From Vermiphilus sp. (GTDB lineage: Bacteria; Ratteibacteria; UBA8468; B48-G9; JAFGKM01): DNA of 22,176 nt. This document shows, piece after piece, positions 1-7,195 of the stretch. The notes under the pieces were generated by a model. The model had not been told where the DNA came from. It ran no database searches and worked only from the letters and a program-made list of their open reading frames with translations. The stretch covers positions 1 through 22,176 of the forward strand of contig DYKC01000004.1 in the NCBI GenBank assembly GCA_020722825.1. Direction: 5' to 3'. A program made the position numbers and the translations under genes. Numbering within the stretch: position 1 is the stretch's first letter; the number at the start of each line of letters is the position of its first letter.

Positions 1-129
1 TGTTAATAGGATACCTCACACCATTATCTCTTTCCAGACATTTTAAGACATTACCGATTTAGGGAATAATATAAAAAACATTTTGAATGAACAGTTAAAA
101 GAATTTTAAATTATGGGAGGTATTTTGAG

Positions 130-261
130 ATGCCAAATGATGTTGAACAAAAGACAACCGAAATTTATAAAAGATACTATATAATGGTCGGGAAAAACTG
201 GACCACTTTTCAGGGCGAAAATGATGAAATTTTGGCAATTATTAGAGATAGACCTATCTAG
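130..261 (+). CDS. Small hypothetical protein, 43 aa
   Basis: An ATG follows a strong Shine-Dalgarno sequence (GGGAGG at 115-120, nine bases before the start). The frame encodes 43 residues starting MPNDVEQKTTEIYKR and ending EILAIIRDRPI, then TAG. The peptide is charged, with no signal peptide, membrane segment or cysteine motif. I do not recognise it. A weak promoter (TTGAAT, 17-base spacer, TTAAAT) may precede it around 85-113. The next plus-strand gene is over 200 bases away, beyond a minus-strand tRNA, so it is not obviously in an operon. It could be a genuine small protein or the remnant of a larger gene. The ribosome-binding site is the main argument for it being translated. Confidence 0.4.
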   Translation: MPNDVEQKTTEIYKRYYIMVGKNWTTFQGENDEILAIIRDRPI

Positions 262-276
262 CGGTAGGCAGTTGGA

Positions 277-312
277 GTTCCCAGTTTACTTGCAATCTGA
301 AACTGATGGGAA
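277..312. other. Bulged inverted repeat between the small ORF and tRNA-Glu
   Basis: The arms GTTCC-CAGTTT and AAACTG-(ATG)-GGAAT can form about eleven base pairs with a three-base bulge and a 12-base loop. No T-run follows on either strand, so it is not a standard terminator. It could shape the 3' end of the small-ORF transcript (plus) or the trailer of the tRNA-Glu transcript (minus). No RNA family was recognised in 262-365. Confidence 0.25.
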
Positions 313-365
313 TGGAGAGGGCGGATTATTTTGTCTCTGCCGGAACGGGGTTGACTGAGTATTTA

Positions 366-438
366 TAGCCCCAACGGGAATCGAACCCGTGTCTGATGGC
401 TGAGAACCACCTGTCCTAGGCCTCTAGACGATGGGGCC
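366..438 (-). tRNA. tRNA-Glu (anticodon CUC)
   Basis: Read on the minus strand, a complete cloverleaf is visible. The acceptor stem is GGCCCCA/TGGGGCT with a G1-U72 wobble. A typical glutamate-tRNA D-arm beginning GTCTAGAGGCCTAGGAC follows. The anticodon stem GGTGG/CCATC encloses the loop TTCTCAG, giving anticodon CTC, and the T-arm is ACGGG-TTCGATT-CCCGT. The discriminator base is A and the 3' CCA is not encoded. The anticodon reads only GAG, so a UUC isoacceptor must exist elsewhere. Its promoter lies at 451-479. Confidence 0.95.
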
Positions 439-446
439 AAATTATG

Positions 447-455
447 TGGTATAAT
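447..455 (+). promoter_or_regulatory. Extended -10 promoter for the PHP-domain gene
   Basis: The sequence TGGTATAAT is an extended -10 element (TG, one base, TATAAT at 450-455). It predicts a start near 461, giving a leader of about 12 bases before the ATG at 473. That would put a TTG at 458 outside the message. No good -35 box was seen, as is usual for extended -10 promoters. It overlaps the divergent tRNA-Glu promoter. Confidence 0.5.
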
Positions 456-479
456 ACTTGAAAAATATCTTTATGTCAA
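451..479 (-). promoter_or_regulatory. Sigma-70-type promoter for tRNA-Glu
   Basis: On the minus strand a perfect -35 box TTGACA (479 down to 474) is followed by a 17-base spacer and the -10 box TATTAT (456 down to 451). Transcription would begin near 444, a few bases before the tRNA 5' end at 438. The -35 box covers the ATG and first codons of the opposite-strand PHP-domain gene. Confidence 0.8.
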
Positions 480-1513
480 AATATATAGAAATCTGCGGAT
501 GCATACACATCCACTACCCTTTACAAAAACTGCAGGAGACATTTGAATCCATTGGGGAAGAAGGTAATGCTGCAGACCTGGATTTCATTGTTATCAACAG
601 TCATACACCAAAAAAGAACCTTTTCAGATATGAAAAAACCTTCTCAAATGAAAGATACTTTGGAAAAACTCTCATCATTAACGGAGAAGAGACTGATGAC
701 AAAAATAAACAGAACCACCTTCTGGTAATCGGCGGCAGTAAATGGTACGGGAACAAAGAGGAAACCGCCCTTGTGCTTTCTGAAGCCACGAATGAAAACT
801 GTATTTCTTTTATTCCCCATCCTGAAGGATCCCATAAATTATTTCTACTGAAAAAGGAATATTTCTGGGAAGACTGGGATATGGAAGGATTTACCGGCAT
901 TGAGATATGGTCCATGCTTTTTGACTGGGCGAAATCAACCAGGCTCTACAATCTACCTGTTAGATATCTCGGCTTCCCCCAAAACCTGGAGGGGCCCAGT
1001 TCCTCAATCCTTGACAGATGGGATGCTCTTTCACTGAAGCGAAAGGTGGTAGGAATAGCCGGACTGGACATTCACCCTCTTCCTCTTCTTTTCGGTCTCT
1101 TTGATGTAAAAAGAAGTTTTGCATACCGCAATGTTTTCAAAGCATTGAGAAACCACATTTTGTTGAGAGACCCGTTGACAGGCGACACGCTGGAAGATAA
1201 GAAAAAAATTCTTGCCGGATTAAGAAACGGAACCCTTTTTTTTGCAAATGACCTTCTTGTGAAAAGTTACGGCTTTTACTTCGGGACAGAAGATGAAAGA
1301 TTCTTTATTGGCGATACTGTGCCAGTTAACACCCCTTTCATTGTCAAAAGCCCTGTGAAAGCAAAGACAAGGGTTGTCTTCAACGGACATACTCTCTGGG
1401 AAAAGGAAACAGATTTCAAAAGATTTGTACCGGAAAAATCCGGGGTTTACAGGGTTGAAGCAAGGATTCAAAACAAACCCTGGGTTTTCTCCAATCATAT
1501 ACGTGTAAAATAA
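473..1513 (+). CDS. PHP-domain metal-dependent phosphoesterase-like protein
   Basis: This 346-residue cytoplasmic protein has the spaced metal-ligand motifs of the PHP (polymerase and histidinol phosphatase) superfamily. They are H12-x-H14 near the N-terminus, SH44, PHPEGSH (H116 and H121), and the closing GLDIH with D199 and H201. The last 80 or so residues look like a small beta-sandwich, ending in a SGVYRVEA segment and PWVFSNHIRV. This appendage is seen in bacterial proteins annotated as PHP-domain phosphoesterases. The substrate is unknown. I prefer ATG 473 over TTG 458 because the extended -10 box at 447-455 leaves the TTG untranscribed. No ribosome-binding site is visible before either. 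It appears monocistronic, divergent from tRNA-Glu, with a YHS protein 63 bases downstream. Confidence 0.8.
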   Translation: MSKYIEICGCIHIHYPLQKLQETFESIGEEGNAADLDFIVINSHTPKKNLFRYEKTFSNERYFGKTLIINGEETDDKNKQNHLLVIGGSKWYGNKEETALVLSEATNENCISFIPHPEGSHKLFLLKKEYFWEDWDMEGFTGIEIWSMLFDWAKSTRLYNLPVRYLGFPQNLEGPSSSILDRWDALSLKRKVVGIAGLDIHPLPLLFGLFDVKRSFAYRNVFKALRNHILLRDPLTGDTLEDKKKILAGLRNGTLFFANDLLVKSYGFYFGTEDERFFIGDTVPVNTPFIVKSPVKAKTRVVFNGHTLWEKETDFKRFVPEKSGVYRVEARIQNKPWVFSNHIRVK

Positions 1514-1576
1514 AAATTTGCGGAAGATGAAGAAGCATGATATCATTTAACATTATTATGGAGGCAGATAGATATT

Positions 1577-1738
1577 ATGACTAAGAAAATATACAAGGAC
1601 CCTGTATGCCGGGTATGGCTGAAAAAAGAGACGAAAAACAAAGTGGAAAAAGACGGGAAAGAATACTATTTCTGCAGTCCTGCATGCAAAGAGAAGTTTG
1701 AGAAGGACCCGGAAAAATATACCAAACTCGTCGGATAA
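1577..1738 (+). CDS. YHS-domain small metal-binding protein
   Basis: This 53-residue protein is essentially one YHS domain. It has the opening KDPVC (C11) and the closing block YYFCSPACKEKFEKDPEKY, where two cysteines sit four residues apart beside a phenylalanine and a DP..Y ending. YHS domains bind transition-metal ions. They occur alone or fused to copper-transporting ATPases and monooxygenases. The glycine-methionine that often follows the first cysteine is RV here. A GGAGG at 1560-1564 lies 12 bases before the ATG, somewhat far. It ends nine bases before the exonuclease gene, so the two are probably co-transcribed. It could be a metal chaperone or sensor. No partner is visible nearby. 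Confidence 0.85.
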   Translation: MTKKIYKDPVCRVWLKKETKNKVEKDGKEYYFCSPACKEKFEKDPEKYTKLVG

Positions 1739-1747
1739 TAGAAGAAA

Positions 1748-2290
1748 ATGGTGGATATGCAGGAACTTGTTGCCCTGGATGTAGAAACTACAGGGCTTAA
1801 GGTGGCGGAAGGAAACAGAATAATAGAGATTGCCCTTCTCAGGATAGCAGATAGCGGGGATATTATAGAGAAATTCGTCACTTTCGTAAACCCTGAAAGA
1901 GAAATCCCTCCAGAGGTTTTTTCAATAAATGGCATAACCAAGGAGATGGTTAAAGATGCTCCCCGTTTCAGGGATATTGCCAGAAAAGTATATGGCCTCA
2001 CTAATAGGAGAACACTTGTAGTACATAATGCTGATTTTGACATATCATTTCTTCAGGAGGAATTTAAGATATGCAAAATTCGGTTCCCGGAAATAAAAGT
2101 TATAGACACCCTTGCCATAGCAAGAAATTTCTTTAATTTTCCTAAAAATTCTTTATCATGCATAGCCGCTCATTACAACCTGGATACCAGCGGACTTCAC
2201 AGAGCCGAAGCAGACGCTAGGTTGGCATATAAGATTTACCGTAGGTTTTGTGAGGAATGGGGCCAGAAAGAAAGACCCTGGGAAAAATAA
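1748..2290 (+). CDS. DEDDh-type 3'-5' exonuclease (DnaQ/PolC epsilon family)
   Basis: A stand-alone exonuclease domain of about 180 residues. Exo I is LDVETTG with D11 and E13. Exo II is VVHNADFD with D98. Exo III is HRAEADA with H151 and D156. These are the five metal-binding and catalytic residues of the DEDDh group. The conserved INGIT segment near residue 60 also fits DNA polymerase III epsilon-like proteins. There is no C-terminal polymerase-binding tail or GIY-YIG fusion. It may therefore be the replicative proofreading subunit or a general DNA/RNA exonuclease, and the sequence does not decide. ATG 1748 and ATG 1757 are both possible starts. A promoter for the next gene starts three bases after the stop. 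Confidence 0.88.
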   Translation: MVDMQELVALDVETTGLKVAEGNRIIEIALLRIADSGDIIEKFVTFVNPEREIPPEVFSINGITKEMVKDAPRFRDIARKVYGLTNRRTLVVHNADFDISFLQEEFKICKIRFPEIKVIDTLAIARNFFNFPKNSLSCIAAHYNLDTSGLHRAEADARLAYKIYRRFCEEWGQKERPWEK

Positions 2291-2292
2291 AT

Positions 2293-2321
2293 TTGACAGA
2301 ATTTGTAAGGTGTTGTATATT
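2293..2321 (+). promoter_or_regulatory. Strong sigma-70-type promoter for the small lipoprotein gene
   Basis: A perfect -35 box TTGACA (2293-2298), a 17-base spacer and the -10 box TATATT (2316-2321) predict a start near 2328. That gives a leader of about 12 bases containing GAGG before the ATG at 2340. It lies directly after the stop of the exonuclease gene. Confidence 0.75.
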
Positions 2322-2339
2322 TATAGCGTTGAGGAAAAA

Positions 2340-2459
2340 ATGAAAGTGTTTTGGATTGTGTTGTGTTTGGTGGTAGGTTTATTATTTATGGTAGGAGGGT
2401 GCACTGCAACTTTTGATTTCCATCCTAGTAGCAAACAATCTCAATCAACTGCTAAATAG
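2340..2459 (+). CDS. Small secreted lipoprotein, 39 aa
   Basis: The protein is only 39 residues. A short basic start (MK) leads into a hydrophobic helix (VFWIVLCLVVGLLFMV) and the lipobox VGGC, with the acceptor cysteine at residue 21. The mature part would be an 18-residue tail rich in Ser, Gln and Thr. I chose ATG 2340 rather than an upstream in-frame ATG because a dedicated promoter (2293-2321) and GAGG at 2331-2334 point to it. The size recalls entericidin-like or other mini-lipoproteins, but I see no specific similarity. The outer-membrane or inner-membrane destination cannot be judged. Expression is probably high. Confidence 0.7.
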   Translation: MKVFWIVLCLVVGLLFMVGGCTATFDFHPSSKQSQSTAK

Positions 2460-2561
2460 GAGTATTATATTTTCGTTATCATTACCCCCCGCAATTTCAT
2501 AAATCCGAAAAGGGCATAAGGGATTCTGGAATTTAAGGGGTGTAAGAAAGGAGGGAGTAAA

Positions 2562-2774
2562 GTGGCAAAAGAAAAAGGCAAAGTAAAGTGGTTCAATAAT
2601 GCCAAAGGTTACGGCTTTATTGAAAGAGAAGGCGGCGAAGATGTCTTTGTCCATTACTCTGCTATTACGGGAGAGGGATATCGTTCACTTCAAGAAGGTG
2701 ATACCGTTGAATTTGACGTAGTATCAAGTGACAAAGGACTTCAGGCGGCAAATGTATCTAAAATAAAAATATAA
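2562..2774 (+). CDS. csp: Cold-shock domain protein (CspA family)
   Basis: A 70-residue single-domain OB-fold RNA/DNA chaperone. The nucleic-acid-binding motifs are intact: KGKVKWFN at the start, RNP1-like KGYGFI and RNP2-like VFVHY. The closing VEFDVV...G.QAANV is typical. Length matches the family. Translation starts at GTG, preceded by a very strong ribosome-binding site (AAGGAGG at 2548-2554). It sits alone, with about 100 bases of leader after the lipoprotein gene and a hairpin terminator 16 bases after its stop. Cold-shock genes are often regulated through the leader RNA, but no specific cold box was identified here. This Csp may be cold-induced or constitutive. Confidence 0.95.
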   Translation: MAKEKGKVKWFNNAKGYGFIEREGGEDVFVHYSAITGEGYRSLQEGDTVEFDVVSSDKGLQAANVSKIKI

Positions 2775-2790
2775 GACCTATACGGCTACC

Positions 2791-2821
2791 GGAATGGAGA
2801 TATTAGAATCTTCATTCCTTT
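2791..2821 (+). terminator. Probable rho-independent terminator after the cold-shock gene
   Basis: An 11-base-pair stem (GGAATGGAGAT with ATCTTCATTCC, one G-U pair) closes on the six-base loop ATTAGA and is followed by three T residues. It starts 16 bases after the stop codon. The short T-tract makes it less than ideal. Confidence 0.6.
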
Positions 2822-2846
2822 AACCGAATACTGCTCAGACTAACAC

Positions 2847-2920
2847 GGGTGAAAGGGTAGAGAAAGTCACAATGGTTTACCCTTTTGCATCGGACTTCTT
2901 ACCCTTTCACATCTGACTGA
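2847..2920. repeat. Intergenic inverted-repeat element, copy A
   Basis: The arms GTGAAAGGGTA (2849-2859) and TACCCTTTCAC (2900-2910) are perfectly complementary over 11 bases. Pairing continues imperfectly to about 18 bases per arm. A further TACCCTTT at 2878-2885 can compete for the same left arm, so two exclusive hairpins are possible. It lies in the 228-base gap between the cold-shock and TPR genes, where no gene is seen. Its ends (GGTGAAAGG ... TTTCAC..TCTGAC) resemble the element at 20623-20672. Confidence 0.5.
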
Positions 2921-3002
2921 TTTTTCATTTAAAGCAGTGGTTCTCTTTATACCAGTTTGTGGTTAAAATGGAGCGAGAGTGGATTGTGTCTAATTTTATC
3001 TT

Positions 3003-4670
3003 ATGTGCCATAAACGGTGGACAATAGTTTTACACTTTCTGGTTTTGCTTTCATATGCTGGGGCAGAAAACATAACTGGTCACCTGCAGATGGCATATGA
3101 AGCACATAAAAGAGGCCTGTATTCACTTTCCAATACACAGATTGAAAAATACATCAAGGAAAATCCAGGTGCAGATAATCTTGATTATGCCTATCTTCTA
3201 TCCGCTGTAAATCTCTTACATCTGAAGGATGTAGAAGGTGCAATTGAAAGATTGACCTTCATAAGAAGCCGCTTTCCAGAATCGGAAATTCTAAAGGACG
3301 CTACCTCCTATCTCATACTTGCAAATCTTAAAATAGAAAAAATAGATACCGCTATATCTTTGTATTCTGAATACAGAAAAAAGTTTTCAGCAGATACTTT
3401 TCTTGAAAGCCAGATTGAACAGTCAGCATTTTCCAGGGCGGTTTCTCTTTTCAATCAAGGCTCTCTGAAAGAAAGTAAAGCCCTGCTGGATATATTCAGT
3501 TCTAATTTCAAAACATCAGGGTATCTGCCAGAAGTTTTTTATTATCAGGGGCTTATTTTCTATCAGGAAAACAATTTCATTAAAGCATCAGACCTATTCA
3601 AGCAGGCATCTTCACTCTCCTCTCTCATAGAAAACAGAGAAATACTTGCAGATATTAATCTTAAACTCGGGGATTGCTTTTTCAATATAAAAGAATACGC
3701 ATCCTCAGAGTATTTTTATAAGAAAGTGGTTGAAGAATTTCCTGATACTTTGTACAGTGCCTGGGCTTACTATCAATTATCCCTTCTTGAAAAAAGGAAA
3801 GGGAACCTTGCAAAGGCAGAAGAGATTTTAGAGAGGGCGAAAGGAACCGGTGAATATGAACTGAATTTCAAAATACTGAATGAACTGGCAAGTATAGAGA
3901 TGCTTCAGGAAAAATGGAGCGATTCAGAAAAATATCTGAGGGAAATAACCGAACTTTTCCCCGGGTATAAAGACCTTCCCGAGGTTTATCTCAAACTGGG
4001 TTTTGTCGATTTCAACCTGAACAAACTTGAAGACTCAATTGAATATTTTAAAAAAACACTGAATTTACCTGCCAGCGAAGAGATAAAAGAGAAAGGCTAT
4101 TTTGGACTTGGGTACACCTATTACATTAAACAATTACATCAGGATTCCTTTGAAACCTGGAATAAACTTCTTGCGGAGTTCCCTCACAGTCAGTTTGTAC
4201 ACGAAATACTTTTCTTCACAGGCAAAAAACACTATGAAGGCAGGGACTATGCAAACGCAGAAAGGTACCTAAAGCAACTTATAACAGAATTTCCGAAAAG
4301 TTCTTTCTATACAGTGGCCTGTCATATGCTTGTGGAAAGTCTTTTAAAGCAGGAAAAACTTAACGAAGGGGCACAGATATGCGAAAAATTCTTTGCCTCT
4401 GGTGCTGAAGATGAAACCATCATGTTTCTTTACGGGAAAATCCTGTATCTCTTGAAAGATTTTAAAAAATCTCAAGAGGTCCTTGAGAAAACAAAGAGCA
4501 CAAACCCTGCCGAAATGGTTGAAGTTACATACTACCTTGCCAAGATTTATGAATATAAGGGGGAGATAGAAAAGGCGCAGGAAAGTTTCCTTAAGATACT
4601 GGCCTTTTATCCGGGATTCAAAGAATGGAATAAAATAGCCGAAGAAGAACTGAAACGCTTAAAAAAATGA
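3003..4670 (+). CDS. Secreted TPR-repeat protein, first gene of the TonB-type operon
   Basis: 555 residues. An N-terminal signal peptide (basic MCHKR, hydrophobic core about residues 7-20, likely cleavage after AGA) is followed by tandem tetratricopeptide repeats to the end. Blocks such as YYQGLIFYQENNFIKASDLF and AYYQLSLLEKRKGNLAKAEE recur at about 35-residue spacing. EFP and RFP turns before many helices are typical of periplasmic TPR proteins (YbgF/BamD-like). There is no lipobox and no C-terminal membrane segment, so a soluble periplasmic scaffold is expected. Its stop overlaps the start of the barrel gene by four bases (ATGA), which implies translational coupling and a shared function. 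No good ribosome-binding site precedes ATG 3003. The binding partner is unknown, and the barrel and TonB are the obvious candidates. Confidence 0.85.
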   Translation: MCHKRWTIVLHFLVLLSYAGAENITGHLQMAYEAHKRGLYSLSNTQIEKYIKENPGADNLDYAYLLSAVNLLHLKDVEGAIERLTFIRSRFPESEILKDATSYLILANLKIEKIDTAISLYSEYRKKFSADTFLESQIEQSAFSRAVSLFNQGSLKESKALLDIFSSNFKTSGYLPEVFYYQGLIFYQENNFIKASDLFKQASSLSSLIENREILADINLKLGDCFFNIKEYASSEYFYKKVVEEFPDTLYSAWAYYQLSLLEKRKGNLAKAEEILERAKGTGEYELNFKILNELASIEMLQEKWSDSEKYLREITELFPGYKDLPEVYLKLGFVDFNLNKLEDSIEYFKKTLNLPASEEIKEKGYFGLGYTYYIKQLHQDSFETWNKLLAEFPHSQFVHEILFFTGKKHYEGRDYANAERYLKQLITEFPKSSFYTVACHMLVESLLKQEKLNEGAQICEKFFASGAEDETIMFLYGKILYLLKDFKKSQEVLEKTKSTNPAEMVEVTYYLAKIYEYKGEIEKAQESFLKILAFYPGFKEWNKIAEEELKRLKK

Positions 4671-6106
4671 GAAAATGGTACCTTTTCCTGTTTATTTCCA
4701 TCGTTGTAATCCACTGTGGATTCTCGCAGGATATAAAACTGCCTGATGAAAAAATTATAGGGGAAGACCTCCTAATCAAAAAATCATCAATATTCATAAG
4801 ACCTGCACCGGATTTTGAGGTTTCATTTCCTGAAATTACAATCTCTGTAGAACAACTGCAGGGGAAAATACCATCTTCAGCAGAGATGCAGCAGAAAAAG
4901 CCACCTGAGGAAGGATATTTTTACATTTCTGCAGGAAGTTATGAACTCATACAGAGCAGTTTTTTTTATCATCGTACAACAGAACAGAATACCAACTATT
5001 CTGTTCTGTTTGAGAACTCTTTTACCGGGGGTTACAGAACAAACGGAGATGAGCAAAAAACAGGGCTGGTCTTCCACAGGGAAAAACCGTCTTCTGATAA
5101 ATTTTCTATGGATTTCAAAAGTGTTGGTCTCGGACTGCCGGGTAAAGATTCAAATCCGCTGGACCTCAACAGGGACTCCTTTTCAATAAAAAATACCTTT
5201 TCCTATCTAAAGGAACCGGTATTCACCCCTTCCCTAAGCCACTCTTTTTACAGTATTGATGATACTTCAGCAAATTTCCTGGTGATAAATCTCTTTTTTA
5301 ACAACCTGCCTTTTACCTTTGAAACCGAATTGGAAAAACAGGATGTTTTTAATGAAACCTCAACATCTTCCTTTTCACAGGCTGTGCTTGTAGAAAAAGG
5401 GAACTTGAAACTCGGCGGTGAAGCGAAAATAATTGAGGGATATGGAGTCAGAATTCTTCCTGAGATGAATTATCGCATTAACGATAATGCTTCATTTGGC
5501 ATCTCCAGTTTTTACAAAATCCCCAATCTATTTGAAGACATTATGTTTACCAATTACAAAGAACTTGTAAGATACAACCTTGCTCCGGAAGAAGAGTATA
5601 AACTTAATATTTCTTTCACCAGAGAACTTGAAAATACCAAATTTGATTTTGACATAGTTCAAACCTACAGGGATAGTTTTTATACATGGGTAGATTCTGA
5701 CGACAACGGCTTTCTGGAACCCTATCAGGAACAATGCTGGGAGACTTCTTTAGGAATGCACTTCAAACAAAATTTTTCTGACAACCTGAGCATATTCCTG
5801 AAAGGAGAAAAAATCTTTAAAGATAGAAAAATAGATTTTTATCCGGAAGAGGTATTTACTTCCGGTATAATTTTATCATATGACTCGTTATCCTTTAAAC
5901 TCTGGTCATCTTATATTGGAGAAAGAACTTTCTCAAAAATAAGAACTGGCAGTGACACTATATTTAATGCAGAATTGAAAATGTCATATGGTAAAATTGA
6001 GTGGGGGATAAGCATAGAAAACCTGCTTGACAGAGAGTATTCAATCATCCCTGGGTATCCTGCTGAAAACAGAAAGGTTGTTTCCTACTTGAAGATGCTT
6101 TTTTAA
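4667..6106 (+). CDS. Outer-membrane beta-barrel, TonB-receptor-like without a plug
   Basis: 479 residues with a signal peptide (MRKWYLFLFISIVVIHCGFS, cleavage near residue 20). A polar stretch of about 70 residues follows, then alternating aromatic/polar strands to the end. The C-terminus IENLLDREYSIIPGYPAENR, ending in LKMLF, closely follows the TonB-dependent receptor ending (NLxDxxY...GYP.pGR, terminal aromatic). Full receptors have about 600-1000 residues including a plug of roughly 130. Here the N-terminal segment shows no recognisable plug motifs and is too short. An acidic DSDDNG loop starts at residue 343. The gene overlaps the TPR gene by four bases and is 51 bases before exbB. It could be a specialised transporter barrel, a receptor with its plug supplied in trans, or a non-TonB porin with a convergent C-terminus. 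Confidence 0.7.
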   Translation: MRKWYLFLFISIVVIHCGFSQDIKLPDEKIIGEDLLIKKSSIFIRPAPDFEVSFPEITISVEQLQGKIPSSAEMQQKKPPEEGYFYISAGSYELIQSSFFYHRTTEQNTNYSVLFENSFTGGYRTNGDEQKTGLVFHREKPSSDKFSMDFKSVGLGLPGKDSNPLDLNRDSFSIKNTFSYLKEPVFTPSLSHSFYSIDDTSANFLVINLFFNNLPFTFETELEKQDVFNETSTSSFSQAVLVEKGNLKLGGEAKIIEGYGVRILPEMNYRINDNASFGISSFYKIPNLFEDIMFTNYKELVRYNLAPEEEYKLNISFTRELENTKFDFDIVQTYRDSFYTWVDSDDNGFLEPYQEQCWETSLGMHFKQNFSDNLSIFLKGEKIFKDRKIDFYPEEVFTSGIILSYDSLSFKLWSSYIGERTFSKIRTGSDTIFNAELKMSYGKIEWGISIENLLDREYSIIPGYPAENRKVVSYLKMLF

Positions 6107-6157
6107 TAACAACACTTATCCCTTTGCCAAAGAAGGCAAGGAAAATTTGGGGGAAAA

Positions 6158-6787
6158 ATGAGTTTATGGAACTTTGTTATAAAGGGCGGACTGATAATGA
6201 TTCCAATTATTCTGGCTGGTGTATTGACGCTCGGTATTATTATTGAAAGATTACTTTCATTGAGGAATGCCGAAATAGACAATGAGAAATTCTTAAGAGA
6301 AATAGAGGAACGCCTTAAGAGAAGAAAAATAAAAGAATTGTTGGAACTGTGCTCAGAGAAAGATAAGCCGGTACCACGGATAATAAAAGCCGGCCTTCTG
6401 AAATCGGACAGAAGCAGGGAAGAAATAAAAGAGGCCATAGATGATGCGGCAAGTCATGAAATACCAAACCTTGAAAAATATCTGGGCATCCTGGCAACCA
6501 TAGCAACCATATCTCCTCTGCTCGGACTTCTGGGTACAGTTACGGGATTAATAAAGGCATTTATGGTTATAGAAGCACGGTCTGGACTCGTTAACCCCGG
6601 AGAATTAGCAGGTGGAATATGGGAAGCACTTGTAACCACAGTTGCAGGACTTATTGTTGCCATACCGGCCTACCTGGCTTATAACTATTTTGTAAGCCGG
6701 GTAAATGGTATTATCCTGCAGATGGAAAAAAGTGCGACAAAACTTATTGAGATACTGTTTCTCTTAAAATCGGAGGAGGAAGAATAA
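6158..6787 (+). CDS. exbB: ExbB-type proton channel subunit
   Basis: 209 residues, the size of a short ExbB/TolQ/MotA-family protein. The first membrane helix is at about 10-30 (GGLIMIPIILAGVLTLGIII). A charged cytoplasmic region follows, then the conserved pair of helices at about 108-135 and 150-178. The second helix block carries TISPLLGLLGTVTGLI and the third ALVTTVAGLIVAIPAYLAY; both are signature segments of the proton channel. With ExbD it converts proton motive force into motion of TonB at the inner membrane. GGGGG lies just before the ATG. exbD starts one base after its stop. The context with TonB and a barrel supports ExbB rather than TolQ or AglR-type members. Confidence 0.92.
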   Translation: MSLWNFVIKGGLIMIPIILAGVLTLGIIIERLLSLRNAEIDNEKFLREIEERLKRRKIKELLELCSEKDKPVPRIIKAGLLKSDRSREEIKEAIDDAASHEIPNLEKYLGILATIATISPLLGLLGTVTGLIKAFMVIEARSGLVNPGELAGGIWEALVTTVAGLIVAIPAYLAYNYFVSRVNGIILQMEKSATKLIEILFLLKSEEEE

Positions 6788-6788
6788 A

Positions 6789-7193
6789 ATGAAGTTTCCC
6801 AGACACTATTCCATTATTAAGGGAGAACTTAACCTCGCGCCTTTGATAGATGTTGTCTTTCAACAATTGATATATTTCATGCTGACCTCCAGTTTTATAA
6901 TGCAGCCAGGTATAAAAATAAACCTGCCGCAGGCAAAAACTGTGGAGACAATTACTGAAAAGGAAATCATAGTCAGCATATCACAAGAGGGTGTAATATT
7001 CTATAAAGATATACCTATAACGCTTGAGCAACTTGAAAAATTTTTACAGAGAGATGTTTCTGCAAACCCTCATACAACCTTGATAGTAAAAGGAGATAAA
7101 AAAACCGAACACGGTGTGGTGGTCAAAGTTATGGATACCGCAAGAAAAACAGGGATAAACAAAATTGCCATAGCGACAATGCCTGAATTTTAA
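6789..7193 (+). CDS. exbD: ExbD-type stator subunit
   Basis: 134 residues. A short cytoplasmic N-terminus is followed by one membrane helix carrying the essential acidic residue in LAPLIDVVF (D21, equivalent to Asp25 of E. coli ExbD), and then a periplasmic domain of about 90 residues. The domain includes IVSISQEGVIF, a strand-rich core and IVKGDKKTEHG, where ExbD/TolR proteins have a conserved D..v.yg motif. Two glutamines (FQQ) follow the helix start, where hydrophobic residues are more common. GGAGGAGG at 6773-6780 serves as the ribosome-binding site. tonB begins two bases after the stop. Confidence 0.92.
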   Translation: MKFPRHYSIIKGELNLAPLIDVVFQQLIYFMLTSSFIMQPGIKINLPQAKTVETITEKEIIVSISQEGVIFYKDIPITLEQLEKFLQRDVSANPHTTLIVKGDKKTEHGVVVKVMDTARKTGINKIAIATMPEF

Positions 7194-7195
7194 AA

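Noticed and set aside
2..46. C-terminus of an upstream gene at the window edge
   Set aside because: A frame is open from base 2 to a TAA at 44-46, but 14 residues give no basis for calling a gene.
262..365. Small SRP RNA or another known ncRNA
   Set aside because: No GGUCAGG/GGAAGGAAGCAGC-type core or other family motif was found, only a bulged hairpin.
458..472. TTG at 458 as the start of the PHP-domain gene
   Set aside because: The extended -10 box at 447-455 would start transcription near 461, after the TTG, and ATG 473 gives a normal N-terminus.
601..915. Minus-strand open frame of 104 codons inside the PHP gene
   Set aside because: Opposite a gene with clear family motifs, with no ribosome-binding site and no recognisable protein features.
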